From Bradyrhizobium cosmicum (GTDB lineage Bacteria; Pseudomonadota; Alphaproteobacteria; Rhizobiales; Xanthobacteraceae): a stretch of DNA of 64,000 bases. Below, piece after piece: positions 51,192-60,421 of this stretch; the stretch's first letter is position 1; every line of letters begins with the position of its first letter. Under the pieces are notes generated by a model. The model had not been told where the DNA came from and searched no databases. It worked only from the letters and a program-made list of their open reading frames with translations. The stretch is taken from assembly GCF_007290395.2 (NCBI RefSeq), contig NZ_CP041656.2, positions 5,952,001 to 6,016,000 on the forward strand. The letters run 5' to 3'. The translations under genes were made by a program, and so were the position numbers.

Positions 51192-52001
51192 ATGTCCAGC
51201 ACTGACAAGGTTTTTGCAGGTTCCATCCCAAAGCTTTACGACGAGTATCTGGTCCCGATGATCTTCGCCGTTTATGCGGACGACATCGCAAGGCGCGTCG
51301 CCGCGCTCTCGCCGTCGGCGCTGCTCGAGATCGCCGCGGGCACCGGTGCAGTGACCCGCGCCGTGGCGGCGGCGCTGCCGGGCGGCATCCGCTATGTCGC
51401 GACCGACCTCAACGAGCCGATGCTCGCGATCGCAGCCCAACGTCAGGCGGACGACGACCGCATCACCTGGCGCCAGGCGGATGGCATGGCCCTGCCCTTC
51501 GGCGACGCCGAGTTCGACGTGGTGTGCTGCCAGTTCGGCGCGATGTTCTTTCCGGACCGCGTCAAGGCCTATGGCGAGGTGAAGCGCGTCCTGAAGCCGG
51601 GCGGCACGTTCGTGTTCAACGTCTGGGACCGGATCGAGGACAATGTGCTGACGCACGAGGCGACCATGGCGCTCGGCACGATGTTTCCCGACGATCCGCC
51701 GCGTTTCATGATCCGGACACCGCACGGCTATTACGACGGGGACGTCATCAGATCCGACCTCGAACGTGCCGGCTTCCGTGACATCGCGATCGAAACGCGA
51801 TCCGACATCAGCCACGCGCCGTCGGCCGAATATGTCGCGATCGCTCTCTGCCAGGGCACACCGTTGCGCAACGAGATCGAGGCAAGGGATGCCAGCAAGC
51901 TGCAGGCTGCAACCGACATCGTTGCCGAGGCGATCCGGACACGCCATGGGTCCGGACCGGTCGAAGGCAAGATTCAGGCTGTGGTGATCGAGGCACGGTA
52001 G
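51192..52001 (+). CDS. Class I SAM-dependent methyltransferase
   Basis: 269 residues. Motif I is LLEIAAGTGAVTRAVA, with acidic motif II in VATDLNEPML, motif post-II in QADGMALPFGDAEFDVV, and motif III in VLKPGGTFVFNVW. The opening KVFAGSIPKLYDEYLVP is common to a group of small-molecule or quinone-type methyltransferases. Substrate unknown. It is 76 bases after the VOC gene and may have its own promoter. Confidence 0.9.
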   Translation: MSSTDKVFAGSIPKLYDEYLVPMIFAVYADDIARRVAALSPSALLEIAAGTGAVTRAVAAALPGGIRYVATDLNEPMLAIAAQRQADDDRITWRQADGMALPFGDAEFDVVCCQFGAMFFPDRVKAYGEVKRVLKPGGTFVFNVWDRIEDNVLTHEATMALGTMFPDDPPRFMIRTPHGYYDGDVIRSDLERAGFRDIAIETRSDISHAPSAEYVAIALCQGTPLRNEIEARDASKLQAATDIVAEAIRTRHGSGPVEGKIQAVVIEAR

Positions 52002-52032
52002 AAGTCGCGAGGAGCTTCAGCTCCCGCGCAAC

Positions 52033-53598
52033 TTACCAGAAGCTCCGCTGCATCGGCTGCGCCGGCTGGTAATACTGATACTGGCCGCGGCGTCGCGGAT
52101 TGACCGGCTGCGGGTTCGGGTCGCGCTGCTGGAAGAAGAAGCCGAAACCGTTGCCGCCATTGCCCCAGCCGTCGTCGCTCGCCATTTCCATCGGCGGCGG
52201 CGCGGTCGGCTTGCGGGTGATGAAGCCACCCTGCGGTTGATTGCTCAGCACCGCCACGAACTCGGTGCGGTAGTTGGTTTCGGCGCTCAACGGCTCGTCC
52301 GAGATGACGATCGACGAGCGCGGCAACGCGGTCGGGCCGATGCGATCCCACACGTCCTGCGGGATAGTGATGCGATCGAGCGCATCCTTGGCGTCATCGC
52401 CGTTCTCGATCGTGACCACGCTCCAGCGCAGGCCGGTATCGTTCTTCGCCATCGCGGTGAAGATATGCGTGCCGAGCGGCTGGTCGGGATTGCGGATGGT
52501 GACGGGAACCTCGATGCTGGTGTCGAACACCTCGCCGCCGCCGTCCGGCGCCGGCTTGTGCGTGTTCCGCCGCACGTAGAGCTTCTGCGTCGCGCGGCTG
52601 ATATAGACCGAGACCGGCTCGAGCGCGAGCTTGGCGTCGGTCGCAGCCGTCACGGCCTCGGCCTTCCGGGTCGCCGCGACCTTGGCGGCTTCCTTCGTCG
52701 CCGCCACGGCGTCGCGCTTCGGCTGCGCAGCGGCCTTGGCGGCATCGAGCGCCGACGCAGCGTCGGCAGCCTTGGTGGCGACCTTCTGCTTCAGCTCCTC
52801 GGCCTGCGCACGCGCCTGATCGGTCTTGGCGGCAGCGATCTTCTTGTCGGCGAAGGCGAGCTCGGAATCGGCCTTGGCCTTCTGCTGTTCCAGCTTGCGC
52901 AGGGATGCAGGAAGCGACGCCGCCTCCTTCACGGCCGCTGCCGCAGCCTTCTTGGCCTCGGCGGCAGCCTGGGTCGCCTCCTCGGCTTCAGCGGAGAGCT
53001 TGTCGGCCCGGCCCGGCACGGCCGCGATGGCCTCCCGCTTCGGCACGAAAAGCGAGGGATGGGTGAAATCGATCGGAGCCGCATCATTCGGCGAGATGAT
53101 CACGCGCATCCCGATGTTGGTCTTGTCGAACAGGCCCTCGGCGAAGTTGAAGGGCATGCGCACGCAGCCGTGCGAGGCGGCATAGCCGGGCAGCGGGCCG
53201 CCATGCAGCGCGATGCCGTTCCAGGTGATGCGCTGCATGTTCGGCATCCAGGCATCGTCATACATGGTCGAACGGTGGTCCTTGTCCTTCTCGACGATGG
53301 CGAAGACGCCAGCCGGCGTCTCGCGCCCCGTGGTGCCGGTCGACACCGGGGCGCGCAGGATCCAGCCGTCGGCGTCGTAGAAGGTGACCTGCTGGCTCTT
53401 GATCGACACGATCGCCATGATCGGCTCGCCGGCTTCGCGCGGCGCCACCGCCTCGGCCGGCTGGCGCGCCTGCTTGGCCGCCTCGGCACTGCCGGTCAGC
53501 GCCGTCAGGGCGGCGACCGTTATGAGCGCCACGAGTCCGGAAGGCCGCCAACGCCGCATCGCCGGGGTGGATTGCGCCGTCGTCATCAGGTCTTTCAT
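52033..53598 (-). CDS. L,D-transpeptidase with coiled-coil and second degenerate YkuD-like domain
   Basis: 521 residues from ATG at 53598. A signal-anchor (about 20-40) is followed by a YkuD catalytic domain (55-175) with HGGPLPGYAASHGCVRMP: His132 and the SHGCVR active cysteine Cys145. Residues about 190-310 are an Ala/Lys/Glu-rich coiled coil. A second domain (about 325-465) begins PVSVYISRATQKLYVRRN and has a PLGTHIFTAM turn like the start of a YkuD domain but no HGC motif. The C-terminus is Pro/Asn/Gln-rich. It likely makes 3-3 crosslinks in peptidoglycan or anchors lipoprotein. Confidence 0.88.
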   Translation of the reverse strand: MKDLMTTAQSTPAMRRWRPSGLVALITVAALTALTGSAEAAKQARQPAEAVAPREAGEPIMAIVSIKSQQVTFYDADGWILRAPVSTGTTGRETPAGVFAIVEKDKDHRSTMYDDAWMPNMQRITWNGIALHGGPLPGYAASHGCVRMPFNFAEGLFDKTNIGMRVIISPNDAAPIDFTHPSLFVPKREAIAAVPGRADKLSAEAEEATQAAAEAKKAAAAAVKEAASLPASLRKLEQQKAKADSELAFADKKIAAAKTDQARAQAEELKQKVATKAADAASALDAAKAAAQPKRDAVAATKEAAKVAATRKAEAVTAATDAKLALEPVSVYISRATQKLYVRRNTHKPAPDGGGEVFDTSIEVPVTIRNPDQPLGTHIFTAMAKNDTGLRWSVVTIENGDDAKDALDRITIPQDVWDRIGPTALPRSSIVISDEPLSAETNYRTEFVAVLSNQPQGGFITRKPTAPPPMEMASDDGWGNGGNGFGFFFQQRDPNPQPVNPRRRGQYQYYQPAQPMQRSFW

Positions 53599-53901
53599 GC
53601 CATACCCCGGTCCGATACCAGTCCGCGCCAATCTCGTCAGATTGCGATCTTTGGATTAAGAAATCGCAGCCACCTTGCGTTCCGTATCCGGCAAGATTCG
53701 GACCTGTCAGGCGGCAAATCTCTCATATACGAGGGCTCGCACAGGCGGAAGGTGGCGTGAGGCCGAGGCTGGCCCGAGGCTGGTCACGAATCGCTGCGGC
53801 ACAATGTCCGCTGGTACAATGAACGGCGTGTCAGGCCCGTGCTTTGGGCAGCGCGATGTGACGGCCATCACAGAGAATTGTGTGACCGGTTCCTGAACAG
53901 C
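53599..53901. other. Intergenic region, no convincing gene
   Basis: 303 bases between the L,D-transpeptidase and CoA-transferase genes. The transpeptidase promoter should be near its left end. A 73-residue plus-strand frame here has no family signal. Confidence 0.4.
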
Positions 53902-55098
53902 TTACGACGCGACGCCGACCGCCTTGCTGTCGATCGCTGCTTGGATTTCCGCATCGCTCAAGCCGGCCTCCCGCAGCACCTCGCGCGAATGCTCGCCGAG
54001 GCGCGGCGCCATGCGATGGAGGCCGGCCGGGCTTTCCGAGAATTTCGTCGCGGGGCGCGCCTGCCTGATCCGGCCTTCGGTGGGATGATCGATATCCGCA
54101 AACAGACCGACGGCGGCGAGATGCGGCTGCTCGCCGATCTCGGTGAGCTTGGCGAATGCCGTGTGCGGGACGTCCAGCCGCAGCAGCAATTCCTCCCATT
54201 CCGCGGTGGTGCGGGTCGGCCCGATCTCGCTCATGCGGTCGTAGATCTTGTCGATGTTCTGCGAGCGCAGCACGGGATCGCGCACGCCGAGTTCGTCGCT
54301 CAATTCGGGGCGGCCAACGGCCTCGAAGAAGGCGCACCAATTGTCGCCCGAATAGGGCAGCATGGTCAGCCAGCCATCCTTGGTCTTGACCGGGCGCCGG
54401 TTCTTCATCCGCTTATAGCCGGTCGGGCCGATCGGCGGATCGAACGCGTGCCCGCCCAGCATCTCGATGCTGTTGAAGCCGGCGATGGTTTCCAGCATCG
54501 GCACTTCGACCATCTGGCCCTGCCCGGTGCGCTCGCGCCGGAACAAGGCGGCAGAGACCGCGCCGACCATCGCCATCGCACAGATCTTGTCGCCGATCAG
54601 GCTCGGGACGAACGCCGGTTCCTCGTCCGATCCGATCGACGACGCGATACCCGAGGCGGCCTGGATGATCTCGTCGAAGGCGGGACGCGAGGCCCACGGG
54701 CCGTCCTGGCCGAAGCCGGTCGCCGCGGCGTAGACCAGCCGCGGATTGAGCTTCGCGCAGGCCTCATAACCGAAACCGAGGCGCGCCATCGCGGCCGGCC
54801 GGACATTGGTGACGAGGGCATCGACCGTCGGAATCAGCCTCGCCAGCGCCGCCTTGCCGTCCGGATGCTTGAGATCGAGCGCGAGGCTGCGCTTGTTGCG
54901 GTTGACCGCCATGAACTGGCCGCTCATGCCGCGGTTTCGAAACACGCCGGTGTAGCGCCAGGTGTCGCCGGCGGGCGGCTCGATCTTGATGACGTCGGCA
55001 CCCCAGTCGCCGAGCATCTGCGCGGCATAGGGACCGAACAGCACGCTCGTCAGATCGAGCACGCGGATGCCACTGAGGGGACCGGTCGGTGTCGTCAT
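53902..55098 (-). CDS. CaiB/BaiF-family (class III) CoA transferase
   Basis: 398 residues from ATG at 55098. It begins LSGIRVLDLTSVLFGPYAAQ and contains GADVIKIEPP, NRNKRSLALDLKHPDG and RPAFDEIIQAASG. Asp171 in SLIGDKICAM corresponds to the catalytic aspartate of formyl-CoA transferase. It moves CoA between a carboxylate and an acyl-CoA. Located at the end of a gene run with a binding protein and livHMGF, it may activate the imported acid for degradation. Confidence 0.92.
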   Translation of the reverse strand: MTTPTGPLSGIRVLDLTSVLFGPYAAQMLGDWGADVIKIEPPAGDTWRYTGVFRNRGMSGQFMAVNRNKRSLALDLKHPDGKAALARLIPTVDALVTNVRPAAMARLGFGYEACAKLNPRLVYAAATGFGQDGPWASRPAFDEIIQAASGIASSIGSDEEPAFVPSLIGDKICAMAMVGAVSAALFRRERTGQGQMVEVPMLETIAGFNSIEMLGGHAFDPPIGPTGYKRMKNRRPVKTKDGWLTMLPYSGDNWCAFFEAVGRPELSDELGVRDPVLRSQNIDKIYDRMSEIGPTRTTAEWEELLLRLDVPHTAFAKLTEIGEQPHLAAVGLFADIDHPTEGRIRQARPATKFSESPAGLHRMAPRLGEHSREVLREAGLSDAEIQAAIDSKAVGVAS

Positions 55099-55201
55099 GT
55101 CTTCACTCGGGCTGGAGCAAGCGAACAAGGCGGGCAATTGCAAGCGGGCAGGACAAGCGGGCAAGGTCCGCACCCTGCCCGCCTGTCATGATGTATCGAT
55201 C

Positions 55202-56407
55202 CTATTCGCCGATCACATCGCCGAACAGCTCCCATGACTTGCCGTTGAAGCGCGCCATCTGCAGCTGGCGGATCGGCGTGACCTGCTCGGCCGAGGTGTT
55301 GAGCCGGATGCCCGGCAGCAGCATCGGCAGCTCGACGTCCTTGAAGGACTGCGTCTGCTTCATCAAGTTCGCCCGCGTCAGATCGTTGCCGGCGCGCTGC
55401 AGCACCAGTTCCATCATCTGCGCCATGGTGTAGCCGGTGACGTTGAAGATGTCGGCGGGATCAGCGCCCGAATTGTAGGTCTTCATCCATTCGCGCCAGG
55501 CCTTCATGCCGGGATCGTTCTCCCAGCGTGGATCGCCGGGGTCCTTTTGGAAGGCTCCGGTGACGATGCCGACGGCATTGTCGAGGCCGGCCGGCGTCAG
55601 CACGGAACCGACGGAGTTCGAGACGGCCGGCAGGATGATCTGCGGCTTCCAGCCGAGCTCCGCGATCTTCTTGATCGCCTGCGCCGCGAATTTCGGCGTG
55701 CATTCGTTGAAGACAACGTCGGCGCCGGCGGCCTTGAACTTGACGATCTGGGAGTCCACGGTCGGATCGGAGGTCTCGTAGGTGGCCTCCGCCACGATCT
55801 GGCTGACGTGCTTCCCCAGACCTTCCTTGAAGCCCGCGAGATAGTCGCGCCCGGGATCCTCATTCGGCGTGATGACGGCGATCTTGGCGTCCGGCTTGTT
55901 GGCCAGAATCCACTTGGCGTAGATGCGGCCTTCGGTCCGGTAGGTCGGCTGCGAACCGGTGGTCCACGGAAAATGCTGCGGATCGTTCCAGCGGCTGGCG
56001 CCGCTCGACGGGAACAGCTGCGGGATCTTCTTGGCGTTGAGGTATTTTTGCGCGGCGATGTTCGGGCCGGTGCCGAGCATCGAGAACATCGCAAAGACCT
56101 CGTCGCTCTCGGCGAGGCGCCGCACCTGCTCCACCGTCTTTGCCGGCGAATAGGCATCGTCCATGCTGAGCAGCTCGACCTTGCGGCCGTTGATGCCGCC
56201 CTTGTCGTTGAGCATCTTGAAATAGGCGATCTCGGCGCGGCCGATCGCCGAATAGGCCGAGGCCGGCCCCGAATAGGGCATGGTCTGCCCAAGCTTGATG
56301 GATGTATCGGTCGCGCCGGTGTCGTAGTTTCCGGCCATCGCGGCCGAAACGCCGCTCAGGACTGCGACCAGAGCAACAGCTCCACGGACCAGTTGTTTTC
56401 CAGGCAT
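55202..56407 (-). CDS. ABC transporter substrate-binding protein (HAAT/LivK type)
   Basis: 401 residues; ATG at 56407 has AAGGAG at a spacing of 9, whereas the ATG at 56416 directly abuts it. Signal peptide to AAMAG. Mature opening TSIKLGQTMPYSGPASAYSA. It closely parallels the binding protein at 47467-48675. It lies between the CoA transferase and livF on the same strand and is one of two binding proteins flanking the liv transporter. Confidence 0.92.
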   Translation of the reverse strand: MPGKQLVRGAVALVAVLSGVSAAMAGNYDTGATDTSIKLGQTMPYSGPASAYSAIGRAEIAYFKMLNDKGGINGRKVELLSMDDAYSPAKTVEQVRRLAESDEVFAMFSMLGTGPNIAAQKYLNAKKIPQLFPSSGASRWNDPQHFPWTTGSQPTYRTEGRIYAKWILANKPDAKIAVITPNEDPGRDYLAGFKEGLGKHVSQIVAEATYETSDPTVDSQIVKFKAAGADVVFNECTPKFAAQAIKKIAELGWKPQIILPAVSNSVGSVLTPAGLDNAVGIVTGAFQKDPGDPRWENDPGMKAWREWMKTYNSGADPADIFNVTGYTMAQMMELVLQRAGNDLTRANLMKQTQSFKDVELPMLLPGIRLNTSAEQVTPIRQLQMARFNGKSWELFGDVIGE

Positions 56408-56629
56408 GCCCGGCATCTCCTTCCCTGGCAGAGCGCATCGACGCGGGCCCGAAAGGCCGTCGCCAACGTCCTCTGCTTCTGTTCTTGGTTATCATCGGCC
56501 GCATCGATCGCGATGTCGGCGATTGCGACGATAGCCCGAATAGGGCGCGGGAGATGTAGCGAAGAATTCAGGTGCGTATGCGCAGCTTGCAGCCGTTCTA
56601 TTCTGCGAGCCCGCCGCCTGAAGGAAAGG

Positions 56630-57325
56630 TCAGACCTCGAGCCATTCCTGCCGCACGGCGGCATTCGCCTTGAGCTCGTCCGGCGTGCCCTCGAACACGA
56701 CGCGGCCGTGGCCCATGATGTAGACGCGCTTGGAGATCCGCATCGCGATCGACAGCTTCTGCTCTACCAGCAGAATGGCAACGCCGGCCTGCGCGATGCG
56801 TGCGATGAGATCGCCGACCTGCTGCACGATCAGCGGCGCCAGACCTTCGGTCGGCTCGTCGATCATGATCAGGTCAGGATCGCCCATCAGCGTGCGGCAG
56901 GTGGTGAGCATCTGCTTCTCGCCGCCGGACAGCACGCCCGCCGCGGTGTCGGCGCGCGCCGCGAGATTAGGGAACATGTCGAGCATGTCCTGAAGCCGCC
57001 ATTTGCCGGGACGGCGTGTGTCCTTGACGCCGAGCAGAAGATTTTGGCGAACCGTCAGGCTCGGGAAGATGTCGCGATGCTCCGGCACATAGCCGAGCCC
57101 GAGGCGCGCGATCTTGTAGCTCGGCAGGCCGACGATGTCCTTGCCCTTGAAGCGGATCGTGCCCTGCGGCGCGACCTCGCCCATGATCGCCTTGACCGTG
57201 GTGGAGCGGCCGACGCCGTTGCGGCCGAGCAGGCTCACGACCTCGCCGGCGGCGACGTCGAGGTCGACGCCCTGCAGGATGTGGCTCTTGCCGTAATAGG
57301 CGTGGAGATCCCTGACCTCGAGCAT
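56630..57325 (-). CDS. livF: Branched-chain-type ABC transporter ATPase LivF
   Basis: 231 residues from ATG at 57325. ABC order: Walker A region GRNGVGRSTT (35-44), signature LSGGEKQML, Walker B DLIMIDEPTEGLAP, and the switch His equivalent in LLVEQKLS. The Walker A lysine is replaced by arginine (R40). This form occurs in some LivF proteins, where the partner LivG retains a normal site. Start and livG stop overlap by one base (TGATG). It powers uptake together with LivG. Confidence 0.95.
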   Translation of the reverse strand: MLEVRDLHAYYGKSHILQGVDLDVAAGEVVSLLGRNGVGRSTTVKAIMGEVAPQGTIRFKGKDIVGLPSYKIARLGLGYVPEHRDIFPSLTVRQNLLLGVKDTRRPGKWRLQDMLDMFPNLAARADTAAGVLSGGEKQMLTTCRTLMGDPDLIMIDEPTEGLAPLIVQQVGDLIARIAQAGVAILLVEQKLSIAMRISKRVYIMGHGRVVFEGTPDELKANAAVRQEWLEV

Positions 57326-58074
57326 CAGTGCGCTTCCTCGCCGAGATAGGCTTCCTTGACCTTCGGATCGCGCCGGATTTCTTCCGGCGTGCCCGAGGCG
57401 ATGATGTGGCCGTAGACCAGCACCGAGATGCGGTCGGCAAGGCCGAACACGACGCTCATGTCGTGCTCGACGATGACGAGGGTCTTGCCCTCGGTCAGCC
57501 GCCGGATCAGCGCCATGGCGCGCTCGGTCTCCGCATTGCTCATGCCGGCGGTCGGCTCGTCTAGCAGGACGACGGTGGCGCCGCTGGCGATGGTGATGCC
57601 GATCTCGAGCTCGCGCTGCTCGGCGTAGGTCAAGAGACCGGCCGGGACATCGCGCCGGTGCGTCAGATGGATGTCGTCCAGGATCTGCGCGGTGCGCTCG
57701 CGTACCTCGGGCAGGCTGTCGACGTTCTTCCAGAAGGCATAGCGATGTCCGGTGGCCCAGAGCACGGCGCAACGCACGTTCTCCCACACCGACATGCGGG
57801 CAAACACGTTGGTGACCTGGAACGAGCGCGACAGGCCACGCCGGTTGATCTCGAACGGCTGCAGGCCGGAGATGACGTCGCCGTTGAGCTTCACCTCGCC
57901 CGAGGTCGGCTTGATATGGCCGCTGATCAGATTGAACGTCGTGGATTTTCCCGCGCCGTTCGGACCGATGATGGCGTGCCGCTCGCCTTTGGCGACGCTG
58001 AGATTGAGATCGCGAATGATGCTGACATTGCCGAAGCGCTTCTCGACGGCGCGGACTTCGATCGCTGCGGTCAT
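57325..58074 (-). CDS. livG: Branched-chain-type ABC transporter ATPase LivG
   Basis: 249 residues from ATG at 58074. Walker A GPNGAGKST is canonical; VTNVFARMSVWENVR is the family Q-loop stretch; the signature LTYAEQRELEIG replaces LSGGQ, as in many LivG proteins; Walker B VVLLDEPTAGM is followed by VEHDMSVV with the switch His. It overlaps livM by ATGA. It provides the standard ATP site for the transporter. Confidence 0.95.
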   Translation of the reverse strand: MTAAIEVRAVEKRFGNVSIIRDLNLSVAKGERHAIIGPNGAGKSTTFNLISGHIKPTSGEVKLNGDVISGLQPFEINRRGLSRSFQVTNVFARMSVWENVRCAVLWATGHRYAFWKNVDSLPEVRERTAQILDDIHLTHRRDVPAGLLTYAEQRELEIGITIASGATVVLLDEPTAGMSNAETERAMALIRRLTEGKTLVIVEHDMSVVFGLADRISVLVYGHIIASGTPEEIRRDPKVKEAYLGEEAH

Positions 58075-59363
58075 GCGAGATACCCCCGGTCGCGAGCAAC
58101 CGTAGCCGCACGATCCCACGCATCGGCGATCCGCCGCCAGGTGAGCCGCGCGAGGAACGCGCCGCCGAAGACCAGAACCGCAGCACTGAGCCACGTCATC
58201 GGTGATTTCGGATTGAAGGCAATGCCGAACAGGTTGATGGCCTCCCCGCCGGAATAGCGCGCAACCGTCTCGATGGTCAGGATGACGCCGCATGCGAGGG
58301 CCACGGTCGGCACGACGGCGACGAAATAGGACGGGATCACAGTCCACAGCGTCCCGGCGCGAACCAGCGGCCGGTGCATCATCAACAGGCCGGCAATGCC
58401 GCCGGGCGAGAACATCACGATGCCGATGAAGATGATGCCGAAATAGAGCTGCCAGACGCTGGTGACGCTGGTCAGGCCGAGCTGCAGATACGTCACCAGG
58501 ATCGCGCCGAGGATGGGGCCGAAGAAATAGGCGGTGCCGCCGATGAAGGTGGAGAACAGCACGAGGCCGGACTGGATCGCGCCGAGATAGGCGGAGTTGG
58601 CGATCTCGAAATTGATCGCGGCCAATCCGCCGGCAATGCCGGCAAAGAAGCCGGCAAAGCAGAAGGCGAGATAGCGGACCACATGGGGATCGTAGCCGAT
58701 GAACTGGACGCGCTCCGGATTGTCGCGGACCGCGTTGCTGATGCGCCCGAGCGGCGTCCGCGTCAGCGCGTACATCGCGATCGCCGCCAGCACCAGCCAG
58801 AACGCAATCAGATAGTACACCTGGAGCTGCGGCCCGAACGACCAGCCGAACATCTTCGGCAGCGCGGTGCGGTCCGTGGTGATGCCGGCTTCGCCGCCGA
58901 ACACCGAGCGCAGGATCAGCGAGGACGACGCCACCAGCTCGCCGATGCCGAGCGAGATCATCGCGAACACGGTGCCGGCGCGCTTGGTCATGACCCAGCC
59001 GATGATCATAGCGAAGACCAGGCCGCCGAGCCCGCCGAACAGTGGAATGAACGGCAGCGGGATCGGCCAGCCGTGCGACACCACCGCATTCATCATGTGG
59101 CAGGCCGCGAAGCCGCCCAGGCCGTAGTGAACGGCGTGGCCGAACGACAAGAGGCCGGTCTGGCCGAGCAGGATGTTGTAGGACAGCGCGAAGACGATCG
59201 CGATGCCGATCAGGCTGAAGGACGTCAGCGAGCCGCCGGAGGAGAAGATCATCGGCAGGACGATCAGGGCGATCACGCCGATCAGCCATACGCCGTAGAA
59301 GCGCAGGCCGTCGCCAGCGGGCTTGCCCGTCATGTTCGATGTCGAAGTCGTTGCAGTCGTCAT
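58071..59363 (-). CDS. livM: Branched-chain-type ABC transporter permease LivM
   Basis: 430 residues with about ten hydrophobic helices and the LivM signature GQTGLLSFGHAVHYGLGGFA near the start. An EAA-like cytoplasmic loop is in SNAVRDNPERVQFIGYDP. The C-terminal 80 residues extend beyond the core with additional helices. It overlaps livH by ATGA. With LivH it forms the transmembrane channel. Confidence 0.95.
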   Translation of the reverse strand: MTTATTSTSNMTGKPAGDGLRFYGVWLIGVIALIVLPMIFSSGGSLTSFSLIGIAIVFALSYNILLGQTGLLSFGHAVHYGLGGFAACHMMNAVVSHGWPIPLPFIPLFGGLGGLVFAMIIGWVMTKRAGTVFAMISLGIGELVASSSLILRSVFGGEAGITTDRTALPKMFGWSFGPQLQVYYLIAFWLVLAAIAMYALTRTPLGRISNAVRDNPERVQFIGYDPHVVRYLAFCFAGFFAGIAGGLAAINFEIANSAYLGAIQSGLVLFSTFIGGTAYFFGPILGAILVTYLQLGLTSVTSVWQLYFGIIFIGIVMFSPGGIAGLLMMHRPLVRAGTLWTVIPSYFVAVVPTVALACGVILTIETVARYSGGEAINLFGIAFNPKSPMTWLSAAVLVFGGAFLARLTWRRIADAWDRAATVARDRGYLA

Positions 59364-60307
59364 GACTCGCGCGTCCCCATCAGGCCCAGGGGGCGAACGA
59401 TCAGAATGAGCACCAGCAGCATATAGGGAACGATCGGCGCGACCTGCGCGATCGTGACGTTCCAGATGTCGGTGAGAACGGACGGTCCCGACGACGGATC
59501 GAGCGGGCCGAATGCGCTGGCCAGCGAGCCATCGAGCGCCACCGCGAACGTCTGCACCAGCCCGATGACGAGCGAGGCGATGAAGGCGCCGGGCAAGGAG
59601 CCGAGGCCGCCGAACACGATGACGACGAACAGAATGGGTCCAAGCGATGCGGCCATGTCGGACTGCGTCACCAGAGCGGGACCGGCAATGACGCCGGCAA
59701 GGCCGGCCAGCGCACTGCCTACGCCGAACACCGCCATGAAGACGCGCCCGACATTGTGGCCGAGATGCCCGACCATGTGGGGATGCGTCAGCGCCGCCTG
59801 CACGATCAGGCCGACGCGGGTGCGCTTGAGCACGAGCAGCAGCGCCACGAAGATCACGACCGACACGGCCAGCATGAAGATCTTGTAGGCGGGATAGTTG
59901 GTCGAGAAGATCGTGAAGGCCGGGAAGTCGAGCAGCGCCGGCACGCGGTAGTCGACCGGGCTCTTCCCCCAGATCATCGACACGATTTCTTCGATCGCAA
60001 AGGCAAGACCAAAGGTCAGCAGCAACTCCGCGACATGGCCGTGCTTGTGGGTGTTACGCAGCCCGTAGCGCTCCACCGCCATGCCGATGGCGCCGACCAG
60101 CAGCGGCGCCAGCACCAGCGCGGGCCAGAAACCGATCCATTTGGTGAGCTGGAAGCCGAAGAAGGCGCCGAGCATGTAGAAGCTGGCATGGGCGAAATTG
60201 AGCACGCCCATCATGCTGAAGATGACGGTGAGCCCGCTCGACAGCAGAAAGAGCAGCATGCCGAACAGCACGCCGTTCAGGGTCGAAATGACAATCAGTT
60301 CAAGCAC
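59360..60307 (-). CDS. livH: Branched-chain-type ABC transporter permease LivH
   Basis: 315 residues starting at GTG 60307. It has eight or so hydrophobic helices and the LivH motif MGVLNFAHASFYMLGAF. The C-terminal domain has FGGLGSLPGAFIASLVIG, the coupling loop that meets the ATPases. It is the first transporter gene after the binding protein at 60422, 114 bases away. Together the liv proteins import amino acids, amides or aromatic acids; the ligand here is unknown. Confidence 0.95.
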   Translation of the reverse strand: MLELIVISTLNGVLFGMLLFLLSSGLTVIFSMMGVLNFAHASFYMLGAFFGFQLTKWIGFWPALVLAPLLVGAIGMAVERYGLRNTHKHGHVAELLLTFGLAFAIEEIVSMIWGKSPVDYRVPALLDFPAFTIFSTNYPAYKIFMLAVSVVIFVALLLVLKRTRVGLIVQAALTHPHMVGHLGHNVGRVFMAVFGVGSALAGLAGVIAGPALVTQSDMAASLGPILFVVIVFGGLGSLPGAFIASLVIGLVQTFAVALDGSLASAFGPLDPSSGPSVLTDIWNVTIAQVAPIVPYMLLVLILIVRPLGLMGTRES

Positions 60308-60421
60308 AGTGCACTCGTCTCTGGCCGGGGCCCGGCGGTCCCGGTGAATCCGATCAAACGTCGTCCGGCCGTCACCCTCCCGCAGCCCATGACGGCCGCG
60401 GGAGAACGACGAGCTCAGCGA

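Noticed and set aside
57325..59289. 654-residue minus-strand frame
   Set aside because: The upstream half is an out-of-frame reading through livM; only the part after 58074 is LivG. The 518-residue frame 56630-58186 is the same kind of artefact around LivF.
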